NCBI RefSeq assembly: GCF_901875635.1
Contig: NZ_CABFMN010000128.1
Location: 62,001 to 126,000, forward strand
Length of the DNA: 64,000 nucleotides
Reading direction: 5' to 3'
From: Xylophilus ampelinus
GTDB taxonomy: Bacteria > Pseudomonadota > Gammaproteobacteria > Burkholderiales > Burkholderiaceae_C
The first letter of the stretch is position 1. Every line of letters starts with the position of its first letter. The position numbers and the translations under genes are program-made. The notes under the pieces are model-generated. The model had not been told where the DNA came from. It ran no database searches and saw nothing but the letters and a program-made list of their open reading frames with translations. Below are positions 16,672 to 25,340 of this stretch, in pieces.

Positions 16672-17541
16672 TCAAGCGCCCTGGTATTCGGGCTTGTTGC
16701 CCAGCGAGGCCGTGAGTTCCTTGCGGTAGCGGTTGAGCTCCTGCACGGTCTTGAAGCTGCGGTTGAGCAGCAGGCTCAGGTTGTGCAGGATGCGGTCGCC
16801 CACCTTGTTCTCCCACACGGCGTCGAACTTGATCTGCTTGTCCAGCCAGTGCTCGAGCCAGTCGGGGTCGGGCATGCGGCTCTGGATGGTGTCGCGCGGG
16901 AACAGGGCCTTGTTGACGTGCAGGTTGGTGGGGTGCAGCGCCTGCGCGGTACGGCGCGCGCTGGCCATGAGCACGCCGACCTTGGCGAAGGCGGCGCGCG
17001 CCTCGTCGCCGAATTTTTCCATCGCGCGCTTCATGTAGCGCAGGTAGGCGCCGCCGTGGCGGGCCTCGTCCTGGGAGAGCGTGGTGTAGATGTGCTTGAT
17101 GACCGGCTCGGTGTGCCACTCGGCCGCGCGGCGGTACCAGTGGTTCAGGCGGATCTCGCCGCAGAAGTGCAGCATGAGCGTTTCGAGCGGCGGCGCGGGG
17201 TCGAAGTCGAAGCGCACGTCGTGCAGTTCCTGCTCGGTGGGCACCAACTCGGGCCGGAAGCGCTTGAGGTATTCCATCAGCACCAGCGAGTGCTTCTGCT
17301 CCTCGAAGAACCAGATCGACATGAAGGCGGAGAAGTCGCTGTCGTGCCGGTTGTCGCGCAGGAACATCTCGGTGGCAGGCAGCGCGGCCCACTCGGTGAT
17401 GGCGTTCATGCGCACGGTCTGCGCCTGCTCGTCGGAGAGCATGCCCGCATCGAAGGACTGCCACGGGATGTCCCGGTCCATGTCCCAGCGGACCGACTCG
17501 AGTTGCCTGAAGAGTTCCGGATACAGCATTGTCTTCCCCAT
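16672..17541 (-). CDS. Ferritin-like diiron protein (acyl-ACP desaturase / R2-like fold)
   Basis: A 289-residue, mostly helical soluble protein. Two carboxylate-bridged diiron motifs are visible: EEQKH (about residue 95) and DEARH (about residue 172), with extra Glu residues at WAALPATEMF and HFCGEIRLNHWYRR that fit the four-helix bundle. This arrangement is seen in ferritin-like and plant-type stearoyl-ACP desaturase-like proteins. The substrate is not evident; a role in lipid or oxidative-stress chemistry is only a suggestion. A second ATG at 17529 (MLYPELFRQL) has a better upstream GGGGAAG than the first ATG and may be the true start. It is monocistronic, divergent from the glutathione peroxidase gene. 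Confidence 0.85.
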   Translation of the reverse strand: MGKTMLYPELFRQLESVRWDMDRDIPWQSFDAGMLSDEQAQTVRMNAITEWAALPATEMFLRDNRHDSDFSAFMSIWFFEEQKHSLVLMEYLKRFRPELVPTEQELHDVRFDFDPAPPLETLMLHFCGEIRLNHWYRRAAEWHTEPVIKHIYTTLSQDEARHGGAYLRYMKRAMEKFGDEARAAFAKVGVLMASARRTAQALHPTNLHVNKALFPRDTIQSRMPDPDWLEHWLDKQIKFDAVWENKVGDRILHNLSLLLNRSFKTVQELNRYRKELTASLGNKPEYQGA

Positions 17542-17663
17542 AGAACGTCGATTTTAGTGGGCCACCTCGCGTGTGCTGGCGGCTTCCCGGCCAACGCGCG
17601 ATGATGCAGGTACGCCATTTGCTGCCCGGCGGATGAGCCCCCAGCCGATCCAGGAGTATTCGC

Positions 17664-18263
17664 ATGCGTGCCGCACTCACCAGCCTTGCCCTCGCCCTGA
17701 CCACCGGTCTGGGCCTCGCCCCAGCCACTTTCGCGCAGACACCGCCCGCCAAGGCAGCGCCTGCGGCGCCGGCCGATTCGGCCTGCCCCCCCATCCTGCA
17801 ACATACCTTCGGCCGGCTGCAGGATGAGAAACCCCAGTCCCTGTGCCAGTACGCGGGCAAGGTGGTGCTGGTCGTCAACACCGCCAGCTTCTGCGGCTTC
17901 ACGCCGCAATACAAGGGGCTGGAAGAACTCGACCGCAAATACCGGGACAAGGGCCTCGTCGTGCTGGGCTTTCCGTCGAACGACTTCGCCCAGGAATCGG
18001 GCAGCAACAAGGAGATCGCCGATTTCTGCGAAAGCACCTTCGGCGTCAAGTTCCCGATGTTCGTGAAGACCTCGGTGCGCGGCAGCGACGCCAACCCGCT
18101 CTTCAAGGAACTGGCCAAGCAGACCGGCACGACGCCGAAATGGAACTTCTACAAGTACCTGATCGCGCGCGACGGCAAGGTGGTCGACGCCTATTCCAGC
18201 ATGACCGCGCCCGACGACAAGGCCTTCATCCAGACCATCGAAAGTCAGCTCAGGGCAAATTGA
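17664..18263 (+). CDS. Exported glutathione peroxidase-family protein
   Basis: A 199-residue protein with a cleavable signal peptide (residues 1-24, cleavage after TFA) and a glutathione peroxidase fold. The peroxidatic Cys is in NTASFCGFTPQYKGLEEL. The Gln of the catalytic tetrad falls in NDFAQESGS and the Trp-Asn pair in KWNFYKYLI. The GPx family reduces hydroperoxides; Cys-type bacterial members usually use thioredoxin-like donors. Periplasmic location is inferred from the signal, unlike cytoplasmic BtuE. The ribosome-binding site AGGAG lies 8 bp upstream of 17664. Confidence 0.92.
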   Translation: MRAALTSLALALTTGLGLAPATFAQTPPAKAAPAAPADSACPPILQHTFGRLQDEKPQSLCQYAGKVVLVVNTASFCGFTPQYKGLEELDRKYRDKGLVVLGFPSNDFAQESGSNKEIADFCESTFGVKFPMFVKTSVRGSDANPLFKELAKQTGTTPKWNFYKYLIARDGKVVDAYSSMTAPDDKAFIQTIESQLRAN

Positions 18264-18398
18264 GACTGACCAGTTCACAAAACGACGGATAGGTATTAGC
18301 ATGGACCCATGCGTCCAAATCCGGTCCGTCGACGGCTCACAATCGCTTACCAAAGGCCGGGGAACCGTGGAAGTTCGCCTACGCTCCTAACGAAGACA

Positions 18399-18424
18399 GG
18401 GGCGCATCATCGCCCCACGGTTTT
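18399..18424 (+). terminator. Putative rho-independent terminator after the peroxidase gene
   Basis: GGGGCG-CATCAT-CGCCCC stem-loop followed by ACGGTTTT. It lies about 135 bp downstream of the peroxidase stop and before the lipid-modification operon. The tail is short, so confidence is modest. Confidence 0.4.
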
Positions 18425-18550
18425 CATGCTGCGAAGCCTTTCGGGCCTGGTCCCGAATGGAATCCCGAGGCGACTCTTCTCCTCCTCCCTCCCTCCCTCC
18501 TTCGTTTCGGGGCGCTTCGCAGCATTTTTATTTTTCGGGGGTGCGCGGCC

Positions 18551-19906
18551 GTGAGCAGCGGCGCGCCTTCCCGCCGGGTCGCCGTCATCGGTGCCGGCAT
18601 CTCCGGCCTCGCAGCCGCCTACGCGCTGCGCCATGAGGCCCACGTCACCCTTTTCGAAGCCGAGCCTCGCCTCGGCGGCCACGCCAACACTGTCGACGTG
18701 ATGCTGCCGGTGGACGGCCGGCCCGTCACGCACGGCGTCGACACCGGCTTCCTGGTCTACAACGACCGCACTTATCCCCGGCTCATCGGCCTGCTGGCCG
18801 AACTCGGCGTGGCAACTGCCGAGTCGGACATGTCTTTCTCGGTGCAGGCGCCGCGGCCCGGCCGTTCGGCACTGGAGTGGAGCGGCAGCAACCTGGCCAC
18901 CGTGTTCGCGCAGCCCTCCAACCTGCTGTCGCCGCGCTTCCTGGGCATGCTGGCCGACCTGCTGCGCTTCAACCGGCTCGCGACCCGGATCGCCTCGAGC
19001 GGAACCCAGGCCGAGCGCGCCGAGCCGCTGGGGGACTTCCTCGATCGCCACCGTTTCGGCAGCGCCTTCCGCGAGGGTTACTTCCTGCCGATGGTGGGCT
19101 GCATCTGGAGTTGCCCGACGGCGCAGATGCTGCAGTTCCCGGTCGCGACGCTGATCCGCTTCTGCCACAACCACGGTCTGCTGCAGGTCGCCGACCGGCC
19201 GCAATGGCGCACGGTGCGCGGCGGTTCGCGCCATTACGTGCAGCGCATCGCCGCGGCGCTCGCGGAGGCCGGCGTCGAAATCCACGCCGGCACGCCGGTG
19301 CGCAGCCTGCTGCGCAGGGCCGATGGCGTGCGGGTGCACACCGACGCCGGCACGCGCCGTTTCGATCACCTGGTGCTGGCGACCCACTCCGACCAGGCGC
19401 TGGCGCTGCTGGGCAGCGACGCCACCGACGACGAGCGGGCCGTGCTCGGCGCGATCCGCTACCACCGCAACCATGCGGTGCTGCACACCGATGCCGCCAT
19501 GCTGCCCACGCGCCGCACGGCCTGGGCCGCCTGGAACTACGAGCGCGCCGCCGACGACGCGCAGGAATCGGGCGCCGTGTGCCTGCACTACCTCCTCAAC
19601 CGCCTCCAGCCGCTGCCCTGGCCGCAGCCCGTGATCGTGTCGCTGAATCCGGTGCGGCCGGTGGCACGTACTGCCCTGATGGCCGAATTCGACTATGCCC
19701 ACCCGGTGTTCGACCTCGCCGCGCTGCGTGCGCAGGCCGAGGTCCCGGCACTGCAGGGCCTGCGCAACACCTGGTTCGCCGGCGCCTGGATGGGCTACGG
19801 CTTCCACGAGGATGGGCTGAAGGCCGGGCTGGCCGCCGCCGACGGCGTGCGCCACCGGCTCGCTGCAACGACCGCGGCAGGCGTGGACCTGCTGCAGGCC
19901 GCATGA
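18551..19906 (+). CDS. FAD-dependent amine-oxidase-family oxidoreductase
   Basis: A 451-residue flavoprotein starting with GTG at 18551. The N-terminal Rossmann dinucleotide motif is VAVIGAGISGLAAAYAL, then FEAEPRLGGHANT and VDTGFLVYN; the C-terminal FAD segment is NTWFAGAWMGYGFHEDGLKAG. Proteins of this type (NAD/FAD-binding, amine oxidase-like) are nearly always found with DUF1365 and a CFA synthase-like methyltransferase, as here. In Rhodobacter and pseudomonads, the analogous cluster belongs to the singlet-oxygen sigma-E/ChrR response and is linked to modified (for example furan-containing) fatty acids; that link is from memory of the family, not from this sequence. It overlaps the next gene by 4 bp (ATGA). 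Confidence 0.9.
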   Translation: MSSGAPSRRVAVIGAGISGLAAAYALRHEAHVTLFEAEPRLGGHANTVDVMLPVDGRPVTHGVDTGFLVYNDRTYPRLIGLLAELGVATAESDMSFSVQAPRPGRSALEWSGSNLATVFAQPSNLLSPRFLGMLADLLRFNRLATRIASSGTQAERAEPLGDFLDRHRFGSAFREGYFLPMVGCIWSCPTAQMLQFPVATLIRFCHNHGLLQVADRPQWRTVRGGSRHYVQRIAAALAEAGVEIHAGTPVRSLLRRADGVRVHTDAGTRRFDHLVLATHSDQALALLGSDATDDERAVLGAIRYHRNHAVLHTDAAMLPTRRTAWAAWNYERAADDAQESGAVCLHYLLNRLQPLPWPQPVIVSLNPVRPVARTALMAEFDYAHPVFDLAALRAQAEVPALQGLRNTWFAGAWMGYGFHEDGLKAGLAAADGVRHRLAATTAAGVDLLQAA

Positions 19907-20766
19907 ACACGCCGCTGGCCCGCCCGGCGCCTGCGCGCGCTGCGGCGCCGCAGTCGTCCGATGCGGCCGCCGCGGGCGCGCCGGCGCGCCCGCTGATCGG
20001 CTTCGGCGAAGTGCGCCACGCACGCCTGCGCCCGAAGGCGAACGCCTTTGCCTACCCCACCTATTTCCTGATGCTGCCGATGCGCAGCCTGCGGGAGGGC
20101 ACGGCGGCGGCCGAGGCATTGCCGCTCAACCGCCGCGGCTGGCTGTCCTTCCACGACCGCGACCACGGCGACGGCCGCGGCCCCGAGGCCGGCGGTGCGC
20201 TGGCCTGGCTCGACGAACTGCTCGCGCAGCACGCCATCCACGACGCCACCGGCGAAGCCTGGCTGCACTGCTACCCGCGCGTCATGGGCTACACCTTCAA
20301 GCCGGTGAGCTTCTGGTACTGCCACGCGGCCGACGGCGCGCTGCGGGCCATCGTGGTGGAGGTGAACAACACCTTCGGCGAGCGCCACTGCTACCTGCTC
20401 GAGCAGCCGGTGTACGGCATGGCGCTGCACGCCGCCAAACGCTTCCATGTCTCGCCCTTCTGCCGCGTCGAGGGCAGCTACCGCTTCCGATTCTTCGTCG
20501 ACGAGCACCGCACCCGCACGGTCGCGCGCATCGACCATCACGACGACGAAGGCCTGCTGCTGCAGACCAGCGTGAGCGGTCAATTGGTGCCGCTGACGCG
20601 CGCCACGGTGCGCCATGCGCTGTGGCGGCACCCGGCGATGACCTTCGGCGTCATCGCCCGCATCCACTGGCAGGCCGCGCGGCTGTGGCTCAAGCGCGTG
20701 CCCTTCTTCACCAAGCCTGCGCGGCCCGAGCACTTCGTGTCGCGCGACGCCGACGCCCCGCACTGA
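19903..20766 (+). CDS. DUF1365 family protein
   Basis: A 287-residue protein of unknown biochemical function. The family core is visible: GEVRHARLRPKANAFAYPTYFLML, WLHCYPRVMGYTFKPVSFWYC, EVNNTFGERHCYLL and AKRFHVSPFCRVEGSYRF. The first 30 residues are a low-complexity Ala/Pro head. The ATG overlaps the stop of the amine-oxidase gene (ATGA), and the CFA synthase-like gene starts 20 bp downstream. Conserved co-occurrence with these two partners suggests that it acts on membrane fatty acids or supports their transfer, but the reaction is unknown. Confidence 0.9.
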   Translation: MNTPLARPAPARAAAPQSSDAAAAGAPARPLIGFGEVRHARLRPKANAFAYPTYFLMLPMRSLREGTAAAEALPLNRRGWLSFHDRDHGDGRGPEAGGALAWLDELLAQHAIHDATGEAWLHCYPRVMGYTFKPVSFWYCHAADGALRAIVVEVNNTFGERHCYLLEQPVYGMALHAAKRFHVSPFCRVEGSYRFRFFVDEHRTRTVARIDHHDDEGLLLQTSVSGQLVPLTRATVRHALWRHPAMTFGVIARIHWQAARLWLKRVPFFTKPARPEHFVSRDADAPH

Positions 20767-20786
20767 GAAGCTGCGCGCCCCACGCC

Positions 20787-22028
20787 ATGACCCTGTCCAC
20801 CACCGCCCCCCACTTCGCGCTGCCCCAGGACGCACCGCGCGCCGCCCGCACCGTGCTGGGCCTGCTGCAGCGCCTGGCACACGGCTCCCTCTCGGTGCAG
20901 TTGCCCGACGGCCAGGTGCAGCACTTCGGCGCCGCGCCCGGCGCGCGTCCGACGGCCTCGATGACGCTGCGCAACTGGAACGTGTGCGCGGCCGCACTGA
21001 AGTGCGGCGACATCGGCTTCGCAGAAAGCTACATCGCCGGCGACTGGAGCACGCCCGACCTGCCGGCGCTGCTGGAGCTGTTCATCGCCAACCGGCGTGC
21101 CGTCGAGGACGTGGTGTACGGAAACTGGCTGGGCCGGCTCGCCTACCGCGTGCGCCACCTCCTGCAGCGCAACAGCAAGGCCGGCAGCGCCCGCAACATC
21201 CAGGCGCACTACGACCTGGGCAATGCCTTCTACCGCCTGTGGCTGGACGAGACCATGAACTACTCGTCGGCCCTGTTCGGCGACGACCGCGACCAGCCGA
21301 TGGCGCAGGCCCAGCGCGCCAAGGTGTGGCGCGCGCTGCACCTGGCCGGCGTGCGGCCCGGCGACCGGGTGCTGGAGATCGGCTGCGGCTGGGGCGCCCT
21401 GGCCGAGATGGCGACCACCGAATTCGGCGCCCGCGTGACCGGCGTGACGCTCTCGCACGAGCAGCTCGCCTTCGCCCGCGACCGGCTCAAGGGGCTGGGC
21501 GTCGGCGCCGAGCGCGCCGACCTGCGGCTGCAGGACTACCGCGACATCGCCCTGCCGGCGGACGACGCGGGCTACGACGCCGTCTGCTCCATCGAGATGG
21601 TCGAGGCCGTCGGCCGCGAGTACTGGCCGACCTACTTCGGCGCCGTGGCGCGGCTGCTCAAGCCGGGCGGTCGCGCGTGCATCCAGAGCATCGTGATCGA
21701 CGACGCGCTGTGGCCGCGCTACATCCGCTCGACCGACTTCATCCAGCAGTACATCTTCCCCGGCGGCTGCCTGCCCTGCCCGTCGCAGCTCAAGGCCCAG
21801 GCCGAGGCGGCCGGGCTGGCGCTGGTGGACGAATTCGCCTTCGGCGCCGACTACGCCGAGACGCTGCGCCGCTGGCGCGAACGCTTCCTGGCCGAGCGCC
21901 GGGCCGTGCTGCAACTGGGTTTCGACGAAAGGTTCATGCGCATATGGGAGTTCTACCTCGCGTACTGCGAAGCGGCCTTCACGCGGGCCAACATCGACGT
22001 GGTGCAGTACACGCTACAAAAACGATAG
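20787..22028 (+). CDS. Cyclopropane-fatty-acyl-phospholipid synthase family methyltransferase
   Basis: A 413-residue SAM-dependent methyltransferase. The SAM-binding motif is VLEIGCGWGALAEMA. Family signatures include NIQAHYDLGNAFYRLWLD, NYSSALF, GVTLSHEQLAFARDRL and YDAVCSIEMVEAVG, plus the C-terminal FIQQYIFPGGCLPC. CFA synthases methylenate cis-unsaturated phospholipid acyl chains; relatives in amine-oxidase/DUF1365 clusters may instead methylate for furan or branched fatty acids. The last codons (LQKR) and the TAG stop come from a dispersed repeat: the stop is part of its ATAGCT palindrome. Confidence 0.93.
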   Translation: MTLSTTAPHFALPQDAPRAARTVLGLLQRLAHGSLSVQLPDGQVQHFGAAPGARPTASMTLRNWNVCAAALKCGDIGFAESYIAGDWSTPDLPALLELFIANRRAVEDVVYGNWLGRLAYRVRHLLQRNSKAGSARNIQAHYDLGNAFYRLWLDETMNYSSALFGDDRDQPMAQAQRAKVWRALHLAGVRPGDRVLEIGCGWGALAEMATTEFGARVTGVTLSHEQLAFARDRLKGLGVGAERADLRLQDYRDIALPADDAGYDAVCSIEMVEAVGREYWPTYFGAVARLLKPGGRACIQSIVIDDALWPRYIRSTDFIQQYIFPGGCLPCPSQLKAQAEAAGLALVDEFAFGADYAETLRRWRERFLAERRAVLQLGFDERFMRIWEFYLAYCEAAFTRANIDVVQYTLQKR

Positions 22029-22570
22029 CTACCTGCGCAGGACTGGCGGGCGCTGCAGCCCTTTTTGGCTTGAATCCGGTCGCGCAGGCCTCGGCCCAGC
22101 CGACGCCCGTGCTCGCCACCGCCCTGCCCGACGCACGGCCCGCCGGCAGCACGCGGCTGCGCGTGTGGGGCCTGGACATCTACGACGCCAGCCTCTGGGT
22201 TGCGCCGGGCTTTCGCGCCGACGCGTGGGCGCAGGGGCGCTTCGCCCTCGAGCTGCACTACCTGCGCGGCTTCGACGGCGAGGACATCGCGCGCCGCTCG
22301 CTCGACGAGATGCGCCGCCAGGGCCCGGTGAGCGACGCGCAGGCGCAGGCCTGGCTGGCCGCCATGCGCGCCGCCTTCCCCGACGTGAAGAAGGGGGACC
22401 GGCTCACCGGCGTGCACGAGCCCGGCGTCGGCGCACGCTTCTTCCACAACGGCGAGCCACGCCCGGCGGTGCGCGACCCGGTGTTCGCGCAGCGCTTCTT
22501 CGCCATCTGGCTGGACGCGCGCACCTCGGAGCCGGCGCTGCGCGAGGCGCTGCTCGCGCCCGCGCGCTGA
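21944..22570 (+). CDS. Exported chalcone-isomerase-like protein, start uncertain
   Basis: The body matches the bacterial chalcone isomerase-like family: RLRVWGLDIYDASLWVAPGF, ALELHYLRGFDGEDIARRS and DRLTGVHEPGVGARFFHNG. These proteins bind or act on small lipophilic substrates and are usually periplasmic. A signal-like stretch TKTIATCAGLAGAAALFG then NPVAQASA is encoded by the dispersed repeat at 22013-22074. No ATG, GTG or TTG lies just before it in frame. The nearest ATG is at 21944, giving 208 residues with an Arg-rich extension and an 85-bp overlap with the CFA gene. A TTG at 22070 would omit the signal. I list the ATG version. A non-canonical start such as ATA or ACG in the repeat is possible. 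Confidence 0.75.
   Translation: MGVLPRVLRSGLHAGQHRRGAVHATKTIATCAGLAGAAALFGLNPVAQASAQPTPVLATALPDARPAGSTRLRVWGLDIYDASLWVAPGFRADAWAQGRFALELHYLRGFDGEDIARRSLDEMRRQGPVSDAQAQAWLAAMRAAFPDVKKGDRLTGVHEPGVGARFFHNGEPRPAVRDPVFAQRFFAIWLDARTSEPALREALLAPAR
22013..22074 (+). repeat. Dispersed double-hairpin repeat, copy 2 (coding overlap)
   Basis: Variant of the family: ACGATAGCT, then GCGCAGG...GGCGGGCGCTGCAG and TTTTTGGCTTGAA. It overlaps the 3' end of the CFA-synthase gene, supplying its TAG stop, and the signal-like N-terminus of the chalcone-isomerase-like protein. Confidence 0.8.
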
Positions 22571-22572
22571 CC

Positions 22573-23892
22573 ATGCCGCCCGAACTGCTGTCGCCTTCAC
22601 CCGTCTTCGGCGCGTCCCAGGGGCTGCGCTACGGACTGCTCGGCCTGCCGCTGGCCTTCGTCGCGCTGCCGCTGTACGTGCAGCTGCCGCACCACTACGC
22701 CGCGAGCTTCGGCGTGCCGCTGGCGGCGCTCGGCGCGGTACTGCTGGGCGCGCGACTGCTCGACGCGGCCGTCGACCCGCTGCTGGGCCGGCTGTGCGAC
22801 GGGCTGTTCCGGCGCTCTGCGCAGGCCGTGCTCGCCGGCGGTGCCACGGCCGCCGTACTGCTGGCGGCCGGCTTCGCGGGCCTGTTCTTTCCGCAGGCGC
22901 TGGTCGATCCTGCGCACACCGGTGCGCTGCTCGTGCTGGCGGCCGCGCTGCTGACGCTCAGCTACCTGGGCTACAGCCTCCTGTCGATCGCGCACCAGAG
23001 CTGGGGCGCGCTGCTGGGCGGCGATGCGGCCATGCGCAGCCGCGTGGTCGGCTGGCGCGAGGGCCTGGGCCTGGTCGGCGTGGTGATGGCCTCGGTGCTG
23101 CCCGGCCTGGCGGGGCTGCCGGCGATGGTGGGCTTCTTCGTGCTGGCCCTGGGCGCGGGCTGGCTGGCCTGGGCGCGTGCGCCGCGTCCTGCCTCGGACA
23201 CCGTGGCCCCGGCCACCGATGCCGCGAGGCTGTGGCTGCCGCTGCGCCGGCCGGCCTTCCGTCGCCTGCTCGGCGTCTTCGTGCTCAACGGCATTGCCAG
23301 CGCGGTGCCAGCGACGCTGGTGCTCTTTTTCGTGCAGGACCGGCTGCAGGCGCCGCCCGCGATGGAGCCGGCCTTCCTCGGCAGCTACTTCGTCTGCGCC
23401 GCTGCATCGATCCCGCTGTGGCTGCGCCTCGCGCCGCGCTTCGGGCTGGCACGCACGTGGCTGATCGGCATGGGGCTGTCGGTGGCCGTGTTCGCATGGA
23501 CCGCGGCACTAGGTGCCGGCGACGCCATTCCCTTCCTCGCGGTATGCGTGCTCTCGGGCGTCGCGCTGGGCACCGACCTCGTGCTGCCGGGCGCCCTGCT
23601 GGCCGGCCAGATCGCGGAGGCGGCAGACCAGCCGCGCGCCGGCGCGTACTTCGGCTGGTGGAACTTCGCCACCAAGCTCAACCTGGCCCTGGCCGCCGGG
23701 CTGGCGCTGCCCCTGCTGGGCGCCGCCGGCTACGTGCCCGGCACACGCGACGCCGAGGGCCTGCGCGCACTGGGCTGGGCGTACGCGGTGCTGCCCTGCC
23801 TGCTCAAGCTCCTCGCCGCCGGCGCCCTGTGGGCGCTGGTGATCCGGCCGCGTGCGGCCTCGCCTTCCTCACCCCTGGCCGATCCCCCATGA
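22573..23892 (+). CDS. MFS transporter (GPH/MelB-like)
   Basis: A 439-residue integral membrane protein with about 12 hydrophobic helices. The segment LGARLLDAAVDPLLGRLCDG between helices 2 and 3 is typical of the glycoside-pentoside-hexuronide:cation symporter (MelB-like) branch of the MFS, in which conserved Asp residues bind cations. The gene starts 2 bp after the chalcone-isomerase-like stop and overlaps the DUF3833 gene by 4 bp. In this operon the substrate is more likely a lipid-related compound than a sugar, but this is inference. Confidence 0.88.
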   Translation: MPPELLSPSPVFGASQGLRYGLLGLPLAFVALPLYVQLPHHYAASFGVPLAALGAVLLGARLLDAAVDPLLGRLCDGLFRRSAQAVLAGGATAAVLLAAGFAGLFFPQALVDPAHTGALLVLAAALLTLSYLGYSLLSIAHQSWGALLGGDAAMRSRVVGWREGLGLVGVVMASVLPGLAGLPAMVGFFVLALGAGWLAWARAPRPASDTVAPATDAARLWLPLRRPAFRRLLGVFVLNGIASAVPATLVLFFVQDRLQAPPAMEPAFLGSYFVCAAASIPLWLRLAPRFGLARTWLIGMGLSVAVFAWTAALGAGDAIPFLAVCVLSGVALGTDLVLPGALLAGQIAEAADQPRAGAYFGWWNFATKLNLALAAGLALPLLGAAGYVPGTRDAEGLRALGWAYAVLPCLLKLLAAGALWALVIRPRAASPSSPLADPP

Positions 23893-24449
23893 GCCCATCG
23901 CCCTCCCGCCGCCGCCTGCTCGGCCTGGCCCTGGCCCTGGCCGTCGGCACCGTCGCCGCCGGACTCGCCGGCTGCGCCAGCCCCACGCCGGCCGACTACG
24001 CGAACGAGAAGCCGGTGCTCTCGCTGCGCGACTACTTCAACGGCCGCGTGGAGGCGCACGGCATGTTCCAGGACCGCGCAGGCAAGGTCGTCAAGCGCTT
24101 CGAGGTGGTGATGGACTGCCGCTGGAGCGGCGACGAGGGCACGCTCGACGAACGCTTCACCTACAGCGACGGCAGCACCCAGCGCCGCGTGTGGACCTTG
24201 CGCGCCCTGCCCGGCGGCCGCTTCACCGGCACCGCGCCCGACGTGGTCGGCACCGCGCAGGGCGAACAGCGCGGCAACGTCTTCCAGTGGAACTACACGC
24301 TGCGCCAGCCGGTGGGCGAGCGCACCTTCGACGTGCAGATGGACGACTGGATGTATCTGATGGACGAGCGCGTGATGCTCAACCGCGCGCGCATGAGCAA
24401 GTTCGGCGTCGAGGTCGGGCAGGTGACGCTCGCCTTCATCAAGCGCTGA
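23889..24449 (+). CDS. DUF3833 family lipoprotein
   Basis: A 186-residue lipoprotein: signal with RRRLLGLALALAVGTVAAG ending GLAGC (Cys about 29), then the DUF3833 body with LRDYFNGRVEAHGMFQDRAG, VMDCRWSGDEGTLDERF and DVQMDDWMYLMDERVMLNRARMSKFG. The family is lipocalin-like in appearance and found beside DUF1365, CFA synthase and SDR genes. Envelope location and lipid binding are inferred. The ATG overlaps the transporter stop (ATGA). Confidence 0.9.
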   Translation: MSPSPSRRRLLGLALALAVGTVAAGLAGCASPTPADYANEKPVLSLRDYFNGRVEAHGMFQDRAGKVVKRFEVVMDCRWSGDEGTLDERFTYSDGSTQRRVWTLRALPGGRFTGTAPDVVGTAQGEQRGNVFQWNYTLRQPVGERTFDVQMDDWMYLMDERVMLNRARMSKFGVEVGQVTLAFIKR

Positions 24450-24461
24450 AGGCGAGCACGC

Positions 24462-25271
24462 ATGCCCTGGTTCGCCCCCCTCAACCCGCCGATGGCCGAC
24501 TGGCGCGGCAAGACGGCCTGGATCGTCGGCGCGTCCTCCGGCATCGGCCTGGCGGTGGCGACGGCGCTTGCGGCGCGCGGCGCGCGCGTCGCCGTATCGG
24601 CGCGGCACCGCGAGGCGCTCGACGCGCTGGCGGCACGGCACCGCGCGGCCGATGGCGAACCGACGCGCATCGTGGTCGCACCGCTGGACGTGACCGATGC
24701 GGATGCGGTGCAGGCGGTGCACGCCGGGCTGCGCGAAACCTTCGCCGGCACGCCGGACTTCGTGCTCCTGTGTGCCGGCATCTACACGCCGCTGCGTGCC
24801 GACGCCTTCGACCTGGACACCATGCGCCGCCACCAGCAGGTGAACTACGTCGGTGCGCTGAACGTGCTGGCCGCCGTGCTGCCGGCGCAGCTCGCGCGCG
24901 GCAGCGGCCATGTGTCGCTGGTGGCCAGCGTGGCGGGCTTCCGTGGCCTGCCCAAGAGCCTGGCCTACGGGCCCACCAAGGCCGCGCTCACCAACCTCGC
25001 CGAGGTGCTGTACGCCGACCTGCATGCGCGCGGCCTGGGGGTGAGCGTGGTGCAGCCGGGCTTCGTCGAGACGCCGCTGACGGCGCAGAACGACTTCGCG
25101 ATGCCCGCGCTCGTGTCGCCGGCGCAGGCGGCCGACGCGATGCTGGCCGGCTGGGCGCGCGGCGCCTTCGAGATCGACTTCCCGCGCCGCTTCACGGCCT
25201 GGATGAAGCTGCTGCGCGTGCTGCCCTACCGCTGGTACTTCGCGGCGGTGCATCGCTTCACGGGGCTCTGA
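24462..25271 (+). CDS. Short-chain dehydrogenase/reductase
   Basis: A 269-residue classical SDR. NAD(P)-binding motif AWIVGASSGIGLAVATAL near the N-terminus; NAG-like motif as LLCAGIYTPL; catalytic Ser in VASVAGFRGL and the Tyr-x3-Lys pair in LAYGPTKAALTNLAEVL. It is the last gene of the 18.5-25.3 kb operon (12 bp after DUF3833), so it probably oxidises or reduces a lipid-derived hydroxy or keto group. A dispersed repeat and a hairpin terminator follow. Confidence 0.93.
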   Translation: MPWFAPLNPPMADWRGKTAWIVGASSGIGLAVATALAARGARVAVSARHREALDALAARHRAADGEPTRIVVAPLDVTDADAVQAVHAGLRETFAGTPDFVLLCAGIYTPLRADAFDLDTMRRHQQVNYVGALNVLAAVLPAQLARGSGHVSLVASVAGFRGLPKSLAYGPTKAALTNLAEVLYADLHARGLGVSVVQPGFVETPLTAQNDFAMPALVSPAQAADAMLAGWARGAFEIDFPRRFTAWMKLLRVLPYRWYFAAVHRFTGL

Positions 25272-25336
25272 TGCTATCGAATCGATAGCTGCTTTCGCAG
25301 GCAGGGCGGGCGCTGCAGGCCAATTCGGCTTGAAAA
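25272..25336 (+). repeat. Dispersed double-hairpin repeat, copy 3
   Basis: The best-preserved copy: TGCTATCGAATCGATAGCTG, then GGCGGGCGCTGCAGGCC and TTCGGCTTGAAAA. It begins at the stop codon of the SDR gene. Confidence 0.85.
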
Positions 25337-25340
25337 GAAC

